A stretch of 64,000 bases of DNA, taken from NCBI GenBank assembly GCA_964451325.1, contig CAYVHO010000003.1, forward strand, positions 198,269-262,268, given 5' to 3'. The notes under the pieces were generated by a model, which saw only the letters and a program-made list of their open reading frames with translations, was not told the origin of the DNA and made no database searches. The stretch is from JAADHI01 sp964451325. Its GTDB lineage: Bacteria; Nitrospirota; Nitrospiria; SBBL01; JAADHI01. This document shows, piece by piece, positions 8,595-18,625 of the stretch; position 1 is the first letter of the stretch, and each line of letters opens with the position of its first letter. The translations under genes were made by a program, and so were the position numbers.

Positions 8595-10334
8595 ATGAAA
8601 GAAAACGGAAAAGTTCTCGTGCTCGGGCAGGATAATCGAAGTTGTTTGACCGTCGTGCGGTCGCTGGGTCGTCAAAATTTAACCGTGCATTTGGCTTGGG
8701 CCTCACCCGACTCCCTTGTCCGTCACTCAAAATATGTGCAAAAGATCCACGACATCCCAGCCTATACCCCCGATGACGATGCCTGGAAAAAAGAGCTGGT
8801 CTCTATTTTAAGCCATGAAAACTACGCGCTGGTCATCCCCTGTAGTGATCCCACTATTCTGCCACTGCAACACCACCAAAAAGTCTTTGAAGACCTGGCC
8901 AAAATCTACACACTCCCGGACGATGTTTTTGAAACGGTCTTTGACAAAACCCGGCTCACGACACTCGCCGAGACATTAGGGATTAAGATTCCAAAAAGCA
9001 AGACATTGACTGCCTTAGACCAAGTCGACTCCGTCACAAAAGAATTGGGCCTGCCCATCATTTTAAAACCCAGTGCATCCTTTCGGATTGGAAACCTCCG
9101 CCGTAAAAATCATGTGCGTCGCGCAGATACCGCAGAGGATGCTAAGAATCTCGTACGAGGCATGCTTCACTCCGGAGCAGTACAGGCCCAATCCTATTTT
9201 ACGGGAAAGGGGGTGGGGGTAGAAGTCCTGGCCTCCGAAGGAGAGATTTTACTCTCCTTCCAACATGAACGGGTTCACGAACCCATCGGGGGCGGAGGCA
9301 GCTCTTATCGTAAGAGTGTGGCACTGAGCCCTGAATTACTGAATACGACAACACAACTGATGAAAGCCCTTCGTTATACTGGCGTCGCCATGGTTGAATT
9401 TATGGTCAATACAAAAACAAAAGATTGGATTCTTGTTGAGATTAACGGTCGTTTTTGGGGCTCCTTGCCTTTAGCCATTGCCAGTGGCGTGGACTTTCCT
9501 TACGCCCTCTATCAATTACTCGTGGAGAATAAGAAAGACTTTACCCAGGGTTATCGTCAAAATATTTTTTGCAGAAATACCTCAAAAGATTTTCAATGGC
9601 TGCTGGATCAAGTCCGTGCGAAACCCTCAGAACGTAAACATCTTCATCTCCCGCTTCTGGCCTTTTTTACAGAGAGCATCTTGAATCTCATTAAGATGAG
9701 GGAAAAAAATGATACCCTGGTTTGGGATGATATGAAGCCCGGAATTTTAGAGATCAAACAGCTGATTAGGACTTATACCTATCGGCTTTCAAATAAAATG
9801 ACAATGCGTTTTTTGTCCCACCCTTTTAACCGGAGCCGATACGCACAGAAAGTCCGTCGCAAAGTAAAAATAGCAAAAAATGTGCTTTTTATTTGTAAAG
9901 GAAATATCTGTAGAAGCCCCTTTGCTGAACAGTATGCCCGCACTGTTTTTCCAAAAAATATTCAAATTCACTCCTGTGGCTACTATCCCATTCAAAACCG
10001 CCAGAGCCCAGAGCACGCCGTCTCAGCATCAAAGATATTTGGGATTGACCTGAGTGCCCACCGATCATCACTCGTTTCAGAAGCCTTATTACAACAGGCC
10101 GATGTGGCCTTTATCTTTGATGAAGAAAATAAACAGATCATTTCGCAGCGCTTTCCTTTTGCTAGACCGAAGCTTTATTTTTTAGGTGCCCTTTCTCCCC
10201 AGAAAGCCATTATAATTAAGGATCCATATAGGAGTGGGCTAGAGGGTTTTCAAACAAACTACCAATCGGTTGTCGCGGCCATTGACACACTTTTTGAATC
10301 TACGAGAAATCCAAAAAAAAATGAAAAATTATAA
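8595..10334 (+). CDS. ATP-grasp ligase fused to a low-molecular-weight phosphotyrosine phosphatase
   Basis: A 579-residue two-domain protein. Residues 1 to about 400 form an ATP-grasp enzyme: an N-terminal Rossmann-like part (KVLVLGQDNRSCL), a central LPIILKPSASF nucleotide-binding strand, and the metal-binding VEINGRFWGSLPLAI near residues 283-295. Residues from about 428 form an LMW-PTP domain with the complete catalytic loop C-K-G-N-I-C-R-S (CX5R) and a DPYRSG segment supplying the general-acid Asp. ATP-grasp enzymes couple a carboxylate to an amine or thiol using ATP. LMW-PTPs of the Wzb type dephosphorylate the Wzc tyrosine kinase in capsule export. Joining the two is unusual. It lies in a polysaccharide cluster between GT2 genes and a deacetylase, with no Wzc in view. 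The domains are certain; the substrate is not. Confidence 0.85.
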   Translation: MKENGKVLVLGQDNRSCLTVVRSLGRQNLTVHLAWASPDSLVRHSKYVQKIHDIPAYTPDDDAWKKELVSILSHENYALVIPCSDPTILPLQHHQKVFEDLAKIYTLPDDVFETVFDKTRLTTLAETLGIKIPKSKTLTALDQVDSVTKELGLPIILKPSASFRIGNLRRKNHVRRADTAEDAKNLVRGMLHSGAVQAQSYFTGKGVGVEVLASEGEILLSFQHERVHEPIGGGGSSYRKSVALSPELLNTTTQLMKALRYTGVAMVEFMVNTKTKDWILVEINGRFWGSLPLAIASGVDFPYALYQLLVENKKDFTQGYRQNIFCRNTSKDFQWLLDQVRAKPSERKHLHLPLLAFFTESILNLIKMREKNDTLVWDDMKPGILEIKQLIRTYTYRLSNKMTMRFLSHPFNRSRYAQKVRRKVKIAKNVLFICKGNICRSPFAEQYARTVFPKNIQIHSCGYYPIQNRQSPEHAVSASKIFGIDLSAHRSSLVSEALLQQADVAFIFDEENKQIISQRFPFARPKLYFLGALSPQKAIIIKDPYRSGLEGFQTNYQSVVAAIDTLFESTRNPKKNEKL

Positions 10335-10370
10335 CAATCCACAACACAATACACGACGGGGCACCCTTAA

Positions 10371-11354
10371 ATGAGATCCCTCAAAAGCAAAATTGCAGCT
10401 ATCATCAAGTCCATGATCTATCGAAGTGGCCTTGACAGACTCAAGCGCCGCTTTCTACCTGCCACTGCTCCCGTGATTATCCGTTATCATTCCGTCTGTT
10501 CCCAGAACCTTTTAATTAGCCCAGGCATCCTGATTAGCCCTGAGGCCTTTACAGAGCAAGTAACCTATTTCTCAAAATATTTTCAAGTCATCACGATGGA
10601 TGATTTAATTGACGCCATAAAAAAAAAGACGCCCTTTCCTAAAAATGCGCTTGTCTTCACATTTGATGATGGTTATGCCGATAATCTTGAGGCAGCAAAG
10701 ATACTGAAAAAATACGAACTCACGGGCCTTTTTTATATTACGGCCGGGTGCATTGAAACAGATGAGGCATTTTGGGTGGCTGAAGTCCGTCATTTGATCG
10801 AAAACACAAATAAAAAAGAAATGACACTCCCTTTTCCTGATGGAGAATCGAGTCTTTCGCTTTCCAATAAATCAGATCGGGAATTGACCATCAAAAAAAT
10901 GACACGTTTATTCAAATCGGTCACCATTGAAACAAGAGAGAGTCTCCGGAAGGCCTTTCGGATTGCACTGAATGATACACCGGCTTTTCCCTCAAATTTA
11001 ATGTTGAATTGGTCTCAATTGCAGGAAATGGTAGAGATGGGGATGGAGATCGGAGGACATACCATGACCCACCCCAATCTTCCCAGCGCCACAAAAGAAG
11101 AAGCCCGTGAAGAAATTTGTTCATGTAAGTCACTTTTAGAAAAACAACTCAAAACCCCGGTCAATCATTTTGCCTATCCAAATGGCGGGAGCGTCGCTCA
11201 CTTTGATGATAAAACCAAAGCAATATTACAAGAAGCTGGTTTTCACTCCGCAACAACCTCAAAAGCCGGAAGACCTGGTTTTAAAAGTGATCTTTTTGAA
11301 ATCCGCCGAATGCGTGCAACAGAGAATCTCTCCGAAATGCTTTGGGATTTTTAA
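10371..11354 (+). CDS. Polysaccharide deacetylase (NodB/CE4 domain)
   Basis: A 327-residue CE4 carbohydrate deacetylase. The NodB motif 1 (FTFDDGYADNLEAA) lies near residue 96, with the catalytic and metal-binding Asp pair intact. Motif 2 appears as IGGHTMTHPNL (HxxxHP) and the FAYPNGG segment follows. The N-terminus has IIRYHSVC, as in the deacetylases of exosortase-associated loci, and no clear signal peptide, so it probably acts on cytosolic or membrane-bound glycolipid intermediates. It would remove acetyl groups from N-acetylhexosamine units, fitting with wecB in the same cluster. The gene is separated by 36 bases from the fusion protein. Confidence 0.88.
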   Translation: MRSLKSKIAAIIKSMIYRSGLDRLKRRFLPATAPVIIRYHSVCSQNLLISPGILISPEAFTEQVTYFSKYFQVITMDDLIDAIKKKTPFPKNALVFTFDDGYADNLEAAKILKKYELTGLFYITAGCIETDEAFWVAEVRHLIENTNKKEMTLPFPDGESSLSLSNKSDRELTIKKMTRLFKSVTIETRESLRKAFRIALNDTPAFPSNLMLNWSQLQEMVEMGMEIGGHTMTHPNLPSATKEEAREEICSCKSLLEKQLKTPVNHFAYPNGGSVAHFDDKTKAILQEAGFHSATTSKAGRPGFKSDLFEIRRMRATENLSEMLWDF

Positions 11355-11404
11355 AAAGATAACAACAGTAAATATGCTAAACAAATATCCAAAGGGATTT
11401 TAAG

Positions 11405-12700
11405 ATGTCATCCACCGCGATTATCTGGCTTGCGGCCTATGTGGGTGGCGCGCTAATGGCCTTTGTCCATCCCATCTACGGTTTGCTGGCTTATTTTTTA
11501 ACCTATTATCAGCTCCCTAAATTGCGCTGGTGGGGGAAAAAAGCCTTGCCGAATCTGCGCTGGTCCTTGATCATTTCATTGATACTAATGGCCGGATATG
11601 CACTGAGACAACGCAGTATGCCCGCTTTGAGGATCAAAAAACACCCTCAGACAAAATGGCTGATCCTTCTTATTGTGAATGCTTTTTTTGTCTCTGCAAC
11701 CATGGCCGTTTGGAAAGATAAATCTTGGGAAAATACAATTGAAATTCTAAAGTACGGCATCTTGTATTTCATTATTATCGGGACGGTTCGCACAAAAGAG
11801 CATTTTAGCTACGCGATTTATATGCACATTTTTGGAATTTTTTCATGGGGATGGGCAGCCTTTCACAATCCAAAGAGAAAAGGAGGCCGTTTATATGGTA
11901 TTGGCGGTCCCGATTCTCTCCATGATAATTCGACTTCGTCCATTTTCGTTGCAATTCTGCCCTTTATCGCCTCGACATTTTTAACAGGAAAAAAATGGGC
12001 AAAACTCTTTTCCAGTGGCGCTGCGGCCTTTGCCTTAAACGGATTTATTCTTTGCAACAGCAGAGGAGGCATGATCGCCTTGGTCATGGAAGCACTTGTG
12101 GGTTTAAAAATCTCAAAGGGAAAGATGCGACGTAATGTGTTGTTCATGATGGTTACGGGCGGAGCCTTATTTCTCTTCTTGGTAGACCCGACTTTTATTG
12201 AACGTCAAAAGGTGGGTGATGACTACGCAGAGGATTCATCCGCAACAGGTCGACTTGACTCGTGGAAAGCAGCAATCGAACTGGTCAAGGATCATCCCCT
12301 TGGCGTGGGCGGAGGCGGGTTTGTCTATTTGAGTCCGATTTACATTCCCCATATTGTAGAGGCCCATGGCGGAAGTCGCAGAAATGTCCACAGCACTTAT
12401 TTCCTGGTCCTTTCCGATTATGGAATACAAGGGTTTATTTTTTTTATGGGATTTATTTTGAGCGCTTTCTACGAGTTACATGATATTCGAAAAAATGCCC
12501 CACAAACGGAAGAAGGCCGGAAAATATGGACCATCAGTTTGGCCATCACTTTGGGCTATGTCGGGGTCTTAACCGCAGGAGCGTTTACCTCTAGATTGAT
12601 GGCCGAGGTTACTTACTGGCTGCCCGCATTCGCGGCGGCACTCAAAAACCTCCAAGTCATTGAATCAGAAAAAACGACGGAACTGGTTCAACCGGGATGA
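11405..12700 (+). CDS. O-antigen ligase/polymerase-like membrane protein (Wzy/WaaL)
   Basis: A 431-residue polytopic membrane protein with about ten hydrophobic segments and a large periplasmic loop. It resembles the exosortase-linked O-glycosylation ligase group within the Wzy_C family. Visible hallmarks are LCNSRGGMIAL and ATGRLDSWKAAIELVKDHPLGVGGGGF, followed by the RRNVHSTYF loop. Such proteins transfer or polymerise undecaprenyl-linked glycans at the periplasmic face. With the Wzx flippase at 15978 it supports a Wzx/Wzy-dependent route. The ATG has AAAGGGA about 9 bases upstream. The gene overlaps the next one by ATGA. Whether it polymerises or ligates cannot be read from sequence. Confidence 0.83.
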   Translation: MSSTAIIWLAAYVGGALMAFVHPIYGLLAYFLTYYQLPKLRWWGKKALPNLRWSLIISLILMAGYALRQRSMPALRIKKHPQTKWLILLIVNAFFVSATMAVWKDKSWENTIEILKYGILYFIIIGTVRTKEHFSYAIYMHIFGIFSWGWAAFHNPKRKGGRLYGIGGPDSLHDNSTSSIFVAILPFIASTFLTGKKWAKLFSSGAAAFALNGFILCNSRGGMIALVMEALVGLKISKGKMRRNVLFMMVTGGALFLFLVDPTFIERQKVGDDYAEDSSATGRLDSWKAAIELVKDHPLGVGGGGFVYLSPIYIPHIVEAHGGSRRNVHSTYFLVLSDYGIQGFIFFMGFILSAFYELHDIRKNAPQTEEGRKIWTISLAITLGYVGVLTAGAFTSRLMAEVTYWLPAFAAALKNLQVIESEKTTELVQPG

Positions 12701-14055
12701 AAAAACAGGTCATGATGATTACCCCCAGCATTCCGCCGTATGCTGGCTCTGGTGTCTACCGAAATCTCCGTTTTATCCGTCACCTGGATCAATTGGGGTG
12801 GGGTGTCTCTGTTTTAAGCATTCGGGAAAATTGTATTCGAAAAAACCTCCCGCGTGATGATGCGCTCTTGCAGCAGATTCCGGAGGGCGTCCAGATCGAG
12901 CGTGCACATGCAACGCGGATTCTGGAAGCACTTTTACGTTTCAGAGACGGAACGAAAGAAAAGACGCCACCTCAAAAGAACAAACAAAGCACAACCACTC
13001 AAAAAGAAAAACCGAAAAAACCCTCTCTTTTTCAAAACTTAAAAGATTTTATTTCGACACTCCTACGTTTTCCTGATGCCGAAATCGGCTGGGTGCCTTG
13101 GGCCATCCTGTGCGGGCTGAAGAGCTATAAACAAAAAAAGATAGACGTTTTTTACACTTCTGGCCCACCGCATTCCTGCCATCTTGTGGGCTGGGCACTT
13201 AAAAGACTGACGGGTCTTCCCTGGGTTGCCGATTTCAGAGACCCCTGGACACGCCAGGGGTGGATTGAGGAAGAGACGAAAAAAACATGGCATCATCGTT
13301 GGAAAATGGCTTTGGAAAGTCGTGTGATTGCTGTTGCCGACCGAGTCATTCTAAACACAAATGAAATGCGGGATGATTTTTCAGCCTTTTACGGCGACCT
13401 CCCTCCAGAAAAGTTCACGGCAATCTATAACGGTTTTGACCCTGAAGACACCCTTTCTTCTCCAAAAAAACCGGAGAGAGAAAAGATCTTTACCGTCACC
13501 CATGCGGGCTCACTCTATAAAAAAAGAACCCCCCTTGGCCTACTCAGAGCGCTGAGTGTATTGATTGACGAAAAAAAAATTCGACAAGAACAAATCAAGA
13601 TCCGGCTCATCGGACGATGTGACATTGAAGGGGTTCAAAAAGAAATTGATCAACTGGGGCTCTCTTCATGTGTCGAGCGTATTGCCTGGGTTACACATGA
13701 AGAGAGTCTAGAGGCTATCGCAACCTCAGATCTGCTTCTCCTCATTCAACCCGGAACCGGACTTCAGATCCCCGGAAAAATCTTTGAATACATCATGCTT
13801 AAAAAAAACATATTGGCATTGACCGACGATGGCGCAACAGCAAACATTGTACGGGATTATACACTGGGTGCGATTGCACCGCCGATGGACATCACATCCA
13901 TTAAGAAGGCCTTACTTCAGTTTTATGAAAGACGTTTTGACATTAAGCCACTTTCTGAAGGATATGTTCGTGCCTTGCAACATTTTAATGCAGGGGCTTT
14001 AACAAAACAGCTTGAAGGAATTTTGGAAGCGGTACAGAAAGAGGCAGATCAATAA
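12697..14055 (+). CDS. GT4 glycosyltransferase
   Basis: Cytosolic GT-B-fold glycosyltransferase of 452 residues. The N-terminal half carries MMITPSIPPYAGSGVYR and PWVADFRDPWTRQGW. The C-terminal half has the donor-binding region TVTHAGSLYKKRTP and the weak EX7E-like end PGTGLQIPGKIFEYI. A lysine-rich, low-complexity insertion of about 25 residues near position 90 separates two structural strands and is unusual. It starts by ATGA overlap with the preceding ligase gene, and the next gene begins immediately after its stop. Donor and acceptor are unknown. Confidence 0.85.
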   Translation: MKKQVMMITPSIPPYAGSGVYRNLRFIRHLDQLGWGVSVLSIRENCIRKNLPRDDALLQQIPEGVQIERAHATRILEALLRFRDGTKEKTPPQKNKQSTTTQKEKPKKPSLFQNLKDFISTLLRFPDAEIGWVPWAILCGLKSYKQKKIDVFYTSGPPHSCHLVGWALKRLTGLPWVADFRDPWTRQGWIEEETKKTWHHRWKMALESRVIAVADRVILNTNEMRDDFSAFYGDLPPEKFTAIYNGFDPEDTLSSPKKPEREKIFTVTHAGSLYKKRTPLGLLRALSVLIDEKKIRQEQIKIRLIGRCDIEGVQKEIDQLGLSSCVERIAWVTHEESLEAIATSDLLLLIQPGTGLQIPGKIFEYIMLKKNILALTDDGATANIVRDYTLGAIAPPMDITSIKKALLQFYERRFDIKPLSEGYVRALQHFNAGALTKQLEGILEAVQKEADQ

Positions 14056-15987
14056 ATGTTGGGAACAGGCCGCCTTTCTTTTTCCAAGTCTAAACGACAG
14101 ATGTCCCTATTTTGGTTCTTTGTGATGGGCGCTGCGGCCGTTTTTCGCTTGTTCAATCTAGGTCAGCTTGGATTATGGGGAGACGAAGGGTATTCCGCAC
14201 TTTCCGCGCAAGCCATTCTGGAACATGGATATCCACGACTTCCCTCGGGTGGAATCTACCCACGCTCCCTAGCCTTTTTGTATCTCGAAGCACTGTCTGT
14301 TTTCATCTTTGGTTTAAATGAGTTTGCCTTACGGTTTCCCGTCGCCCTCATGGGGCTTGCGGTAATTATCCTCACCTATAAACTCAGCCAGCGCTTGTTT
14401 ACACAAAACGTCGCACTTGTGGTCGTCGTTCTCGTGGCCTTTTCTGGCTGGGAAATTGAATTTTCACGCAATGCAAGAATGTACATTTTTTTTCAATTCT
14501 TTTTTTTGCTCAGCGTTTATGTCTTTTATCGCGGCTGTATTGAAGGTGAAAAACGATATCAGTGGTTCGTCATTCCAATTTGGGTTTTTACAATATTTGT
14601 CCACCAGCTGAGTATTACGCTTGTAGGCATTCTCGTGATTCCCTTCTTTATTCAAAAATTTGACCTTAAAAAAAAGTGTGCATTCCTTCCTGGCATTTTC
14701 CTCGTGGGAATCGTATGGGTCTTTGCTAAGCGCCTTCAAGGTTATTTACGATTCGGAGGGCTTACAAGCAGTCCATCCGGCGGAGAAAATTTCCCCATTG
14801 CAAGACCTGCAAGCGACTTAATCGAAACTTTGATCAAAAATTCTGGGATCTCCTTTTTTATCCTCACTGGTCTTGGAACGGGAATTCTCTTATTTCTAAT
14901 CTATCAAAGCTTTCGGTCTAGAGGAGACCGCATAAAATATCTTTATCTCACCCTCATCCTAATCGCAAGTTTTTTGAACCAGTTGGCACTGGCTTCGGTG
15001 CTTATTTTTGGCTACACCTTTCTTTTTTTTAAAGACTTACGATCATGGCGGGAAAAGCCCTTTCTGATCGGGTGTGTCATTTGTATCAGCGCTTTCTTTT
15101 TCTGGCTCATTTGGGGCTTATCTCAAGGGTTTCACTTAAGTAAAATTCTAAGCCTAACACTACAATATCCTTACTTAAAGGATCGCTTTTTAAAATACTA
15201 TCTGCCCGGGTGGCCACTCGAAATGTTGCTTGCAGGCATCGGAGGGATATTGTTATGGCAGTCAGTTATTTTATATCGTAAGAAAGAAAGCATTGTTGCA
15301 TTGCTTTCTTTCGTCGGGCCTATTTTATTGCTCAGTTTTGCAAACGCAAACGATAACTCTGCGCGTTATAGTTTTCACCTCTTTCCCTTCCTGCTGATGT
15401 TTGAGGCCTATGCGCTTGTTTTTATCGGTCACCATTTTTTTGCAAACAAAAAAATGGTGATGATTCCGATTTTTTTGTTTGTTCTTTTTTTCGCATTGAG
15501 TGATACGCGCTTGAGCCATCTTGGCAATATAATCTTTCGAGGCTATGGGGACACGTTTGAAAGACCCATCCCCATGAGCAGAAAGTCCTACACCTTTTAT
15601 CCTGATTATAAATCAACATCTAATTACATTAAATCACACCTCTCTGTTGGAGATATTGTTGTCAGTATGCGTGAACTGATTCCCTTCTATTATGTTCAAA
15701 AAATTGACTATATTTGGCAGGGAACGGGGGAAGTACGTTTCAGCCCGCTCCTTAATGATACAAATGCAAAAATGATCAATCATTCTGAAATAACCGACTT
15801 GTTGTCGAAGGACAAAACACAGCGGATTTGGTTTTTGTCAGACCCTTTTCGCATCGCAAAACTAAAAAGAGAAAAGGATCAGAATGCCTTATCCTTTCTC
15901 TCACATATTTCTAATTGTATCGTTTATCGTGGTCAAGACAACAAAACTACCGTTCACCTTCTTGTGGCGGATAACAATTGCCTGTAG
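14056..15987 (+). CDS. GT-C (GT39/ArnT-like) membrane glycosyltransferase
   Basis: A 643-residue integral membrane protein with about twelve hydrophobic segments and a soluble C-terminal domain. The first periplasmic loop has LGLWGDEGYSALSA, where the acidic DE pair matches the catalytic position of GT39/GT83 enzymes. GGIYPRSLAFLYLEAL follows, as in ArnT/Pmt-like proteins. Such enzymes use polyprenyl-phosphate sugars on the periplasmic side, and a matching donor synthase candidate is the GtrB-type enzyme at 1922. It begins 1 base after the previous stop and overlaps the flippase gene by about 10 bases. Substrate inference is contextual only. Confidence 0.8.
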   Translation: MLGTGRLSFSKSKRQMSLFWFFVMGAAAVFRLFNLGQLGLWGDEGYSALSAQAILEHGYPRLPSGGIYPRSLAFLYLEALSVFIFGLNEFALRFPVALMGLAVIILTYKLSQRLFTQNVALVVVVLVAFSGWEIEFSRNARMYIFFQFFFLLSVYVFYRGCIEGEKRYQWFVIPIWVFTIFVHQLSITLVGILVIPFFIQKFDLKKKCAFLPGIFLVGIVWVFAKRLQGYLRFGGLTSSPSGGENFPIARPASDLIETLIKNSGISFFILTGLGTGILLFLIYQSFRSRGDRIKYLYLTLILIASFLNQLALASVLIFGYTFLFFKDLRSWREKPFLIGCVICISAFFFWLIWGLSQGFHLSKILSLTLQYPYLKDRFLKYYLPGWPLEMLLAGIGGILLWQSVILYRKKESIVALLSFVGPILLLSFANANDNSARYSFHLFPFLLMFEAYALVFIGHHFFANKKMVMIPIFLFVLFFALSDTRLSHLGNIIFRGYGDTFERPIPMSRKSYTFYPDYKSTSNYIKSHLSVGDIVVSMRELIPFYYVQKIDYIWQGTGEVRFSPLLNDTNAKMINHSEITDLLSKDKTQRIWFLSDPFRIAKLKREKDQNALSFLSHISNCIVYRGQDNKTTVHLLVADNNCL

Positions 15988-17492
15988 ACAAAGAAGAGCA
16001 CAAACCCAGCTCAGATCAACTCGCGCGTTCTGTAAAAAAAGGGGCTGTTTGGACCTTTTTAGGCCGTTTCCTTGTGTTTTTGATTAACATGGGGGGCAGC
16101 ATTGTGATAGCACGCCTGCTCGAACCGGAAGACTTTGGGGTCTTTGGTATTGCCCTTCTTTTCACAGGGCTTGCAACCCGTTTTGGAAATGTCGGTTTTG
16201 GTTTAGCCCTGGTTCAGCGAGAGGAGATCGAAGACGCCCATGTCTCCTCCCTTTTTGTCGTTAATTTGTGTCTGTTTTCGACGATCGCAGTACTGCTCAT
16301 GTGGCTTTCACCCGAAATTGGAGTCTATTTCGATAGCCCAAAGACCGGGGAAGTGCTGTTTGTTTTGGCCTTTCTTTTCTTTTTAAAACCCTTTTCATCC
16401 GTTGCGCGTGCCCTCCTTCAACGTAAAATGGCCTTTAAAAGCACGGCGATTGCGGGTTCTTTACAACACTTTCTGGGCGTCCTTTCTGCCATTGTTCTTG
16501 CCTGGCACGGATTTGGGGTTTGGAGCCTTGTTTATGCAGAGCTTGTGGGAGCCTCAGTCAGTCTGGTGGTGCTGATGATGTACGCAAAGTGGCGGCCGAG
16601 TTTTTCGTATCATCATAGGGCCATGAAGGATCTGTATGCCTTTGGCATCGCGATCTTTTTTAAACGAATTTTGACTTACGGCGCGGACAAGGTGGATTTT
16701 TTGATTATCGGCAAACGTCTCGGCACCGCCCCGCTTGGATTTTACGAAAAAGCCTATAATCTCATGAATATGACCATTAAAGAGCTTGGCGATAAAATGG
16801 AGCCTGTACTCTTTAGGGCATTTTCAAAGATTCAAAATGATCGCGGGAGGATTCTTGCCGCTTACAACAAAGTGCTTCTGACCTTTTCATTGATTAGTTA
16901 TCCTATTTTTTTTGGTCTCGCCTCTGTTGCTCCGCCGTTTATTTTCCTGCTCTACGGAGAAAAATGGATGCCGAGTGTGATCCCCCTACAAATCATGTGT
17001 CTTTCAGGTCTTTTACGCTTACACTTGAAGGTCACAAGTATCGTCATGAATGCCATGGGAAAGGTAAAAGTTGAGGCCTGGATTCGCATGGTCGCCTTTG
17101 TACTCCTCATCGTGGGTTGTTGGATTGGCAGTCAGTGGGGGATCATCGGTGTGGCAAGCGCAGCCACCATTGTAAGTGGGATTCTTTCTATTGCGACAAC
17201 CCTCTATTTTGGGCGACTGACTCAATTGAGTTACCTCGCCCTCATGCGTCCACAAACCGCTCCTTTTATTGCTTCGATATTTATGTACGGTATGGTACTA
17301 TTGTTTCAGAATTGGTTCTCTGACGTAAGTGGGGCCTACTCCTTTCCATCACTTTTTTTATCTGTTGCCGTTGGTGTCATAACCTATATCAGTGCCTTTT
17401 TTGTTCTGCGTCCAGCCCCGGTTCTTGCTTTAATGAAAGAGTTTTTAGTGGACCTCAAGCCCCTATTCGAAAAGTTAAAACGATCATCTTGA
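15978..17492 (+). CDS. Polysaccharide flippase (MOP superfamily, WzxC-like)
   Basis: A 504-residue membrane protein with about 14 hydrophobic segments. The N-terminal motif GAVWTFLGRF...GSIVIARLLEPEDFG is typical of WzxC/RfbX-type lipid-linked oligosaccharide flippases, as is the central LIIGKRLGTAPLGFYEKAYNL. It would move undecaprenyl-linked repeat units across the inner membrane to the Wzy-like protein at 11405. The only start that fits is TTG at 15978, inside the end of the preceding gene. The stop overlaps the TTG of the next gene (TTGA). Family assignment is firm. Confidence 0.9.
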   Translation: MPVDKEEHKPSSDQLARSVKKGAVWTFLGRFLVFLINMGGSIVIARLLEPEDFGVFGIALLFTGLATRFGNVGFGLALVQREEIEDAHVSSLFVVNLCLFSTIAVLLMWLSPEIGVYFDSPKTGEVLFVLAFLFFLKPFSSVARALLQRKMAFKSTAIAGSLQHFLGVLSAIVLAWHGFGVWSLVYAELVGASVSLVVLMMYAKWRPSFSYHHRAMKDLYAFGIAIFFKRILTYGADKVDFLIIGKRLGTAPLGFYEKAYNLMNMTIKELGDKMEPVLFRAFSKIQNDRGRILAAYNKVLLTFSLISYPIFFGLASVAPPFIFLLYGEKWMPSVIPLQIMCLSGLLRLHLKVTSIVMNAMGKVKVEAWIRMVAFVLLIVGCWIGSQWGIIGVASAATIVSGILSIATTLYFGRLTQLSYLALMRPQTAPFIASIFMYGMVLLFQNWFSDVSGAYSFPSLFLSVAVGVITYISAFFVLRPAPVLALMKEFLVDLKPLFEKLKRSS

Positions 17493-18625
17493 AAAAACGG
17501 ACGCATGAAAAAATTCACATTGCCTTTCTCGTTCATACTTACGGGTTTGGAGGCCTAGAAAATATGGTAACAAACCTCGTGAACCGTTTGGACTCTCATA
17601 TTTTCGCGTCGACGATTATCAGTTTTGCCCCCTTAAAACCCCTCAATAATCGTGTTGATCTCAATCGTGTTCAGGTCTTTTCCCTCAATAAAAATCGCGG
17701 CAACAACCCTCTATTGATTTACAAAATATGCCGATTGCTCAAAAAAATAGAAGCCGATATTGTACAGACACACAATTGGGGAACTGCCTTAGAAGGTATT
17801 TTGGGTGCGAAACTGGCTGGTGTTCAAAGCATCATCCACGCAGAACGTGGCACAATTGAAGAGAAAAAACGCAACACTTTTTTACAACGATTTTTATGGG
17901 GGCAAGCACATCGCGTACTTTCGGTTTCTGAAGCACACCGGAAAAAAATGACAAATATCGTGGGCTACCCTCATGAGCAGATCAGGCCCATTGTCAATGG
18001 AGTCGATACGGAAAAATTTTCTCCGAATCCAGGGGTAAAAAACGAAATTCGGACTAAACTAGGCCTTAAAAAAGACAGTATCTGCATCGGGACTGTCGGG
18101 AGTTTGAGGGCTGTTAAAAATCAAATGCTGTTAATCAGAGCCTGCAAGACAATACTGGCTCGCTTTGATCATGTTGAGGTCGTAATCATTGGAGAAGGGC
18201 CGCTCAAATCTCAACTCAAACAAGCAGTGAAATCCCTACGACTTTCGGAAAAAATTCATTTCACGGGGGGCCAGTCGAACATCCACGAGATTATGAATGC
18301 CCTTGATATTTTTGTGCTCCCTTCTTTGAGCGAAGGCATGCCTAATGCCGTACTAGAAGCCATGGCCTGCGGCATTCCAAGTATCGCAACCAAAGTCGGG
18401 GGCGTCCCTGAAGTCATTGAAAACAACAAAAGTGGGATCATGATTTCATCTGAAGATGAACCCGCATTGATCCAATCATTGGGCCAGCTTATTGAAAATC
18501 AAAACCGCAGAAAAACCTTGGGGAGCGAAGGGAGAAAAAGAGTACTCTCGCATTTTGATTTAAAAAAAATGGTCTCAACATATGAAATGTTGTATCGATC
18601 TTTGATCCAGAAGGCCCATTTGTAG
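17489..18625 (+). CDS. GT4 glycosyltransferase, PEP-CTERM/EpsH-cluster (stp2) type
   Basis: A 378-residue cytosolic GT-B enzyme. The opening IAFLVHTYGFGGLENMV with LVNRL, the QTHNWGTALEG segment and the IHAERGT strand closely follow the sugar transferases found beside exosortase genes (TIGR03088-like). The C-terminal half carries GTVGSLRAVKNQ, VIIGEGPLK and the EX7E-type LPSLSEGMPNAVLEAMACG. The TTG at 17489 overlaps the flippase TGA; a nearby ATG is out of frame. It ends TAG with the next gene starting GTG on the shared G. The acceptor is unknown. Confidence 0.87.
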   Translation: MKKRTHEKIHIAFLVHTYGFGGLENMVTNLVNRLDSHIFASTIISFAPLKPLNNRVDLNRVQVFSLNKNRGNNPLLIYKICRLLKKIEADIVQTHNWGTALEGILGAKLAGVQSIIHAERGTIEEKKRNTFLQRFLWGQAHRVLSVSEAHRKKMTNIVGYPHEQIRPIVNGVDTEKFSPNPGVKNEIRTKLGLKKDSICIGTVGSLRAVKNQMLLIRACKTILARFDHVEVVIIGEGPLKSQLKQAVKSLRLSEKIHFTGGQSNIHEIMNALDIFVLPSLSEGMPNAVLEAMACGIPSIATKVGGVPEVIENNKSGIMISSEDEPALIQSLGQLIENQNRRKTLGSEGRKRVLSHFDLKKMVSTYEMLYRSLIQKAHL

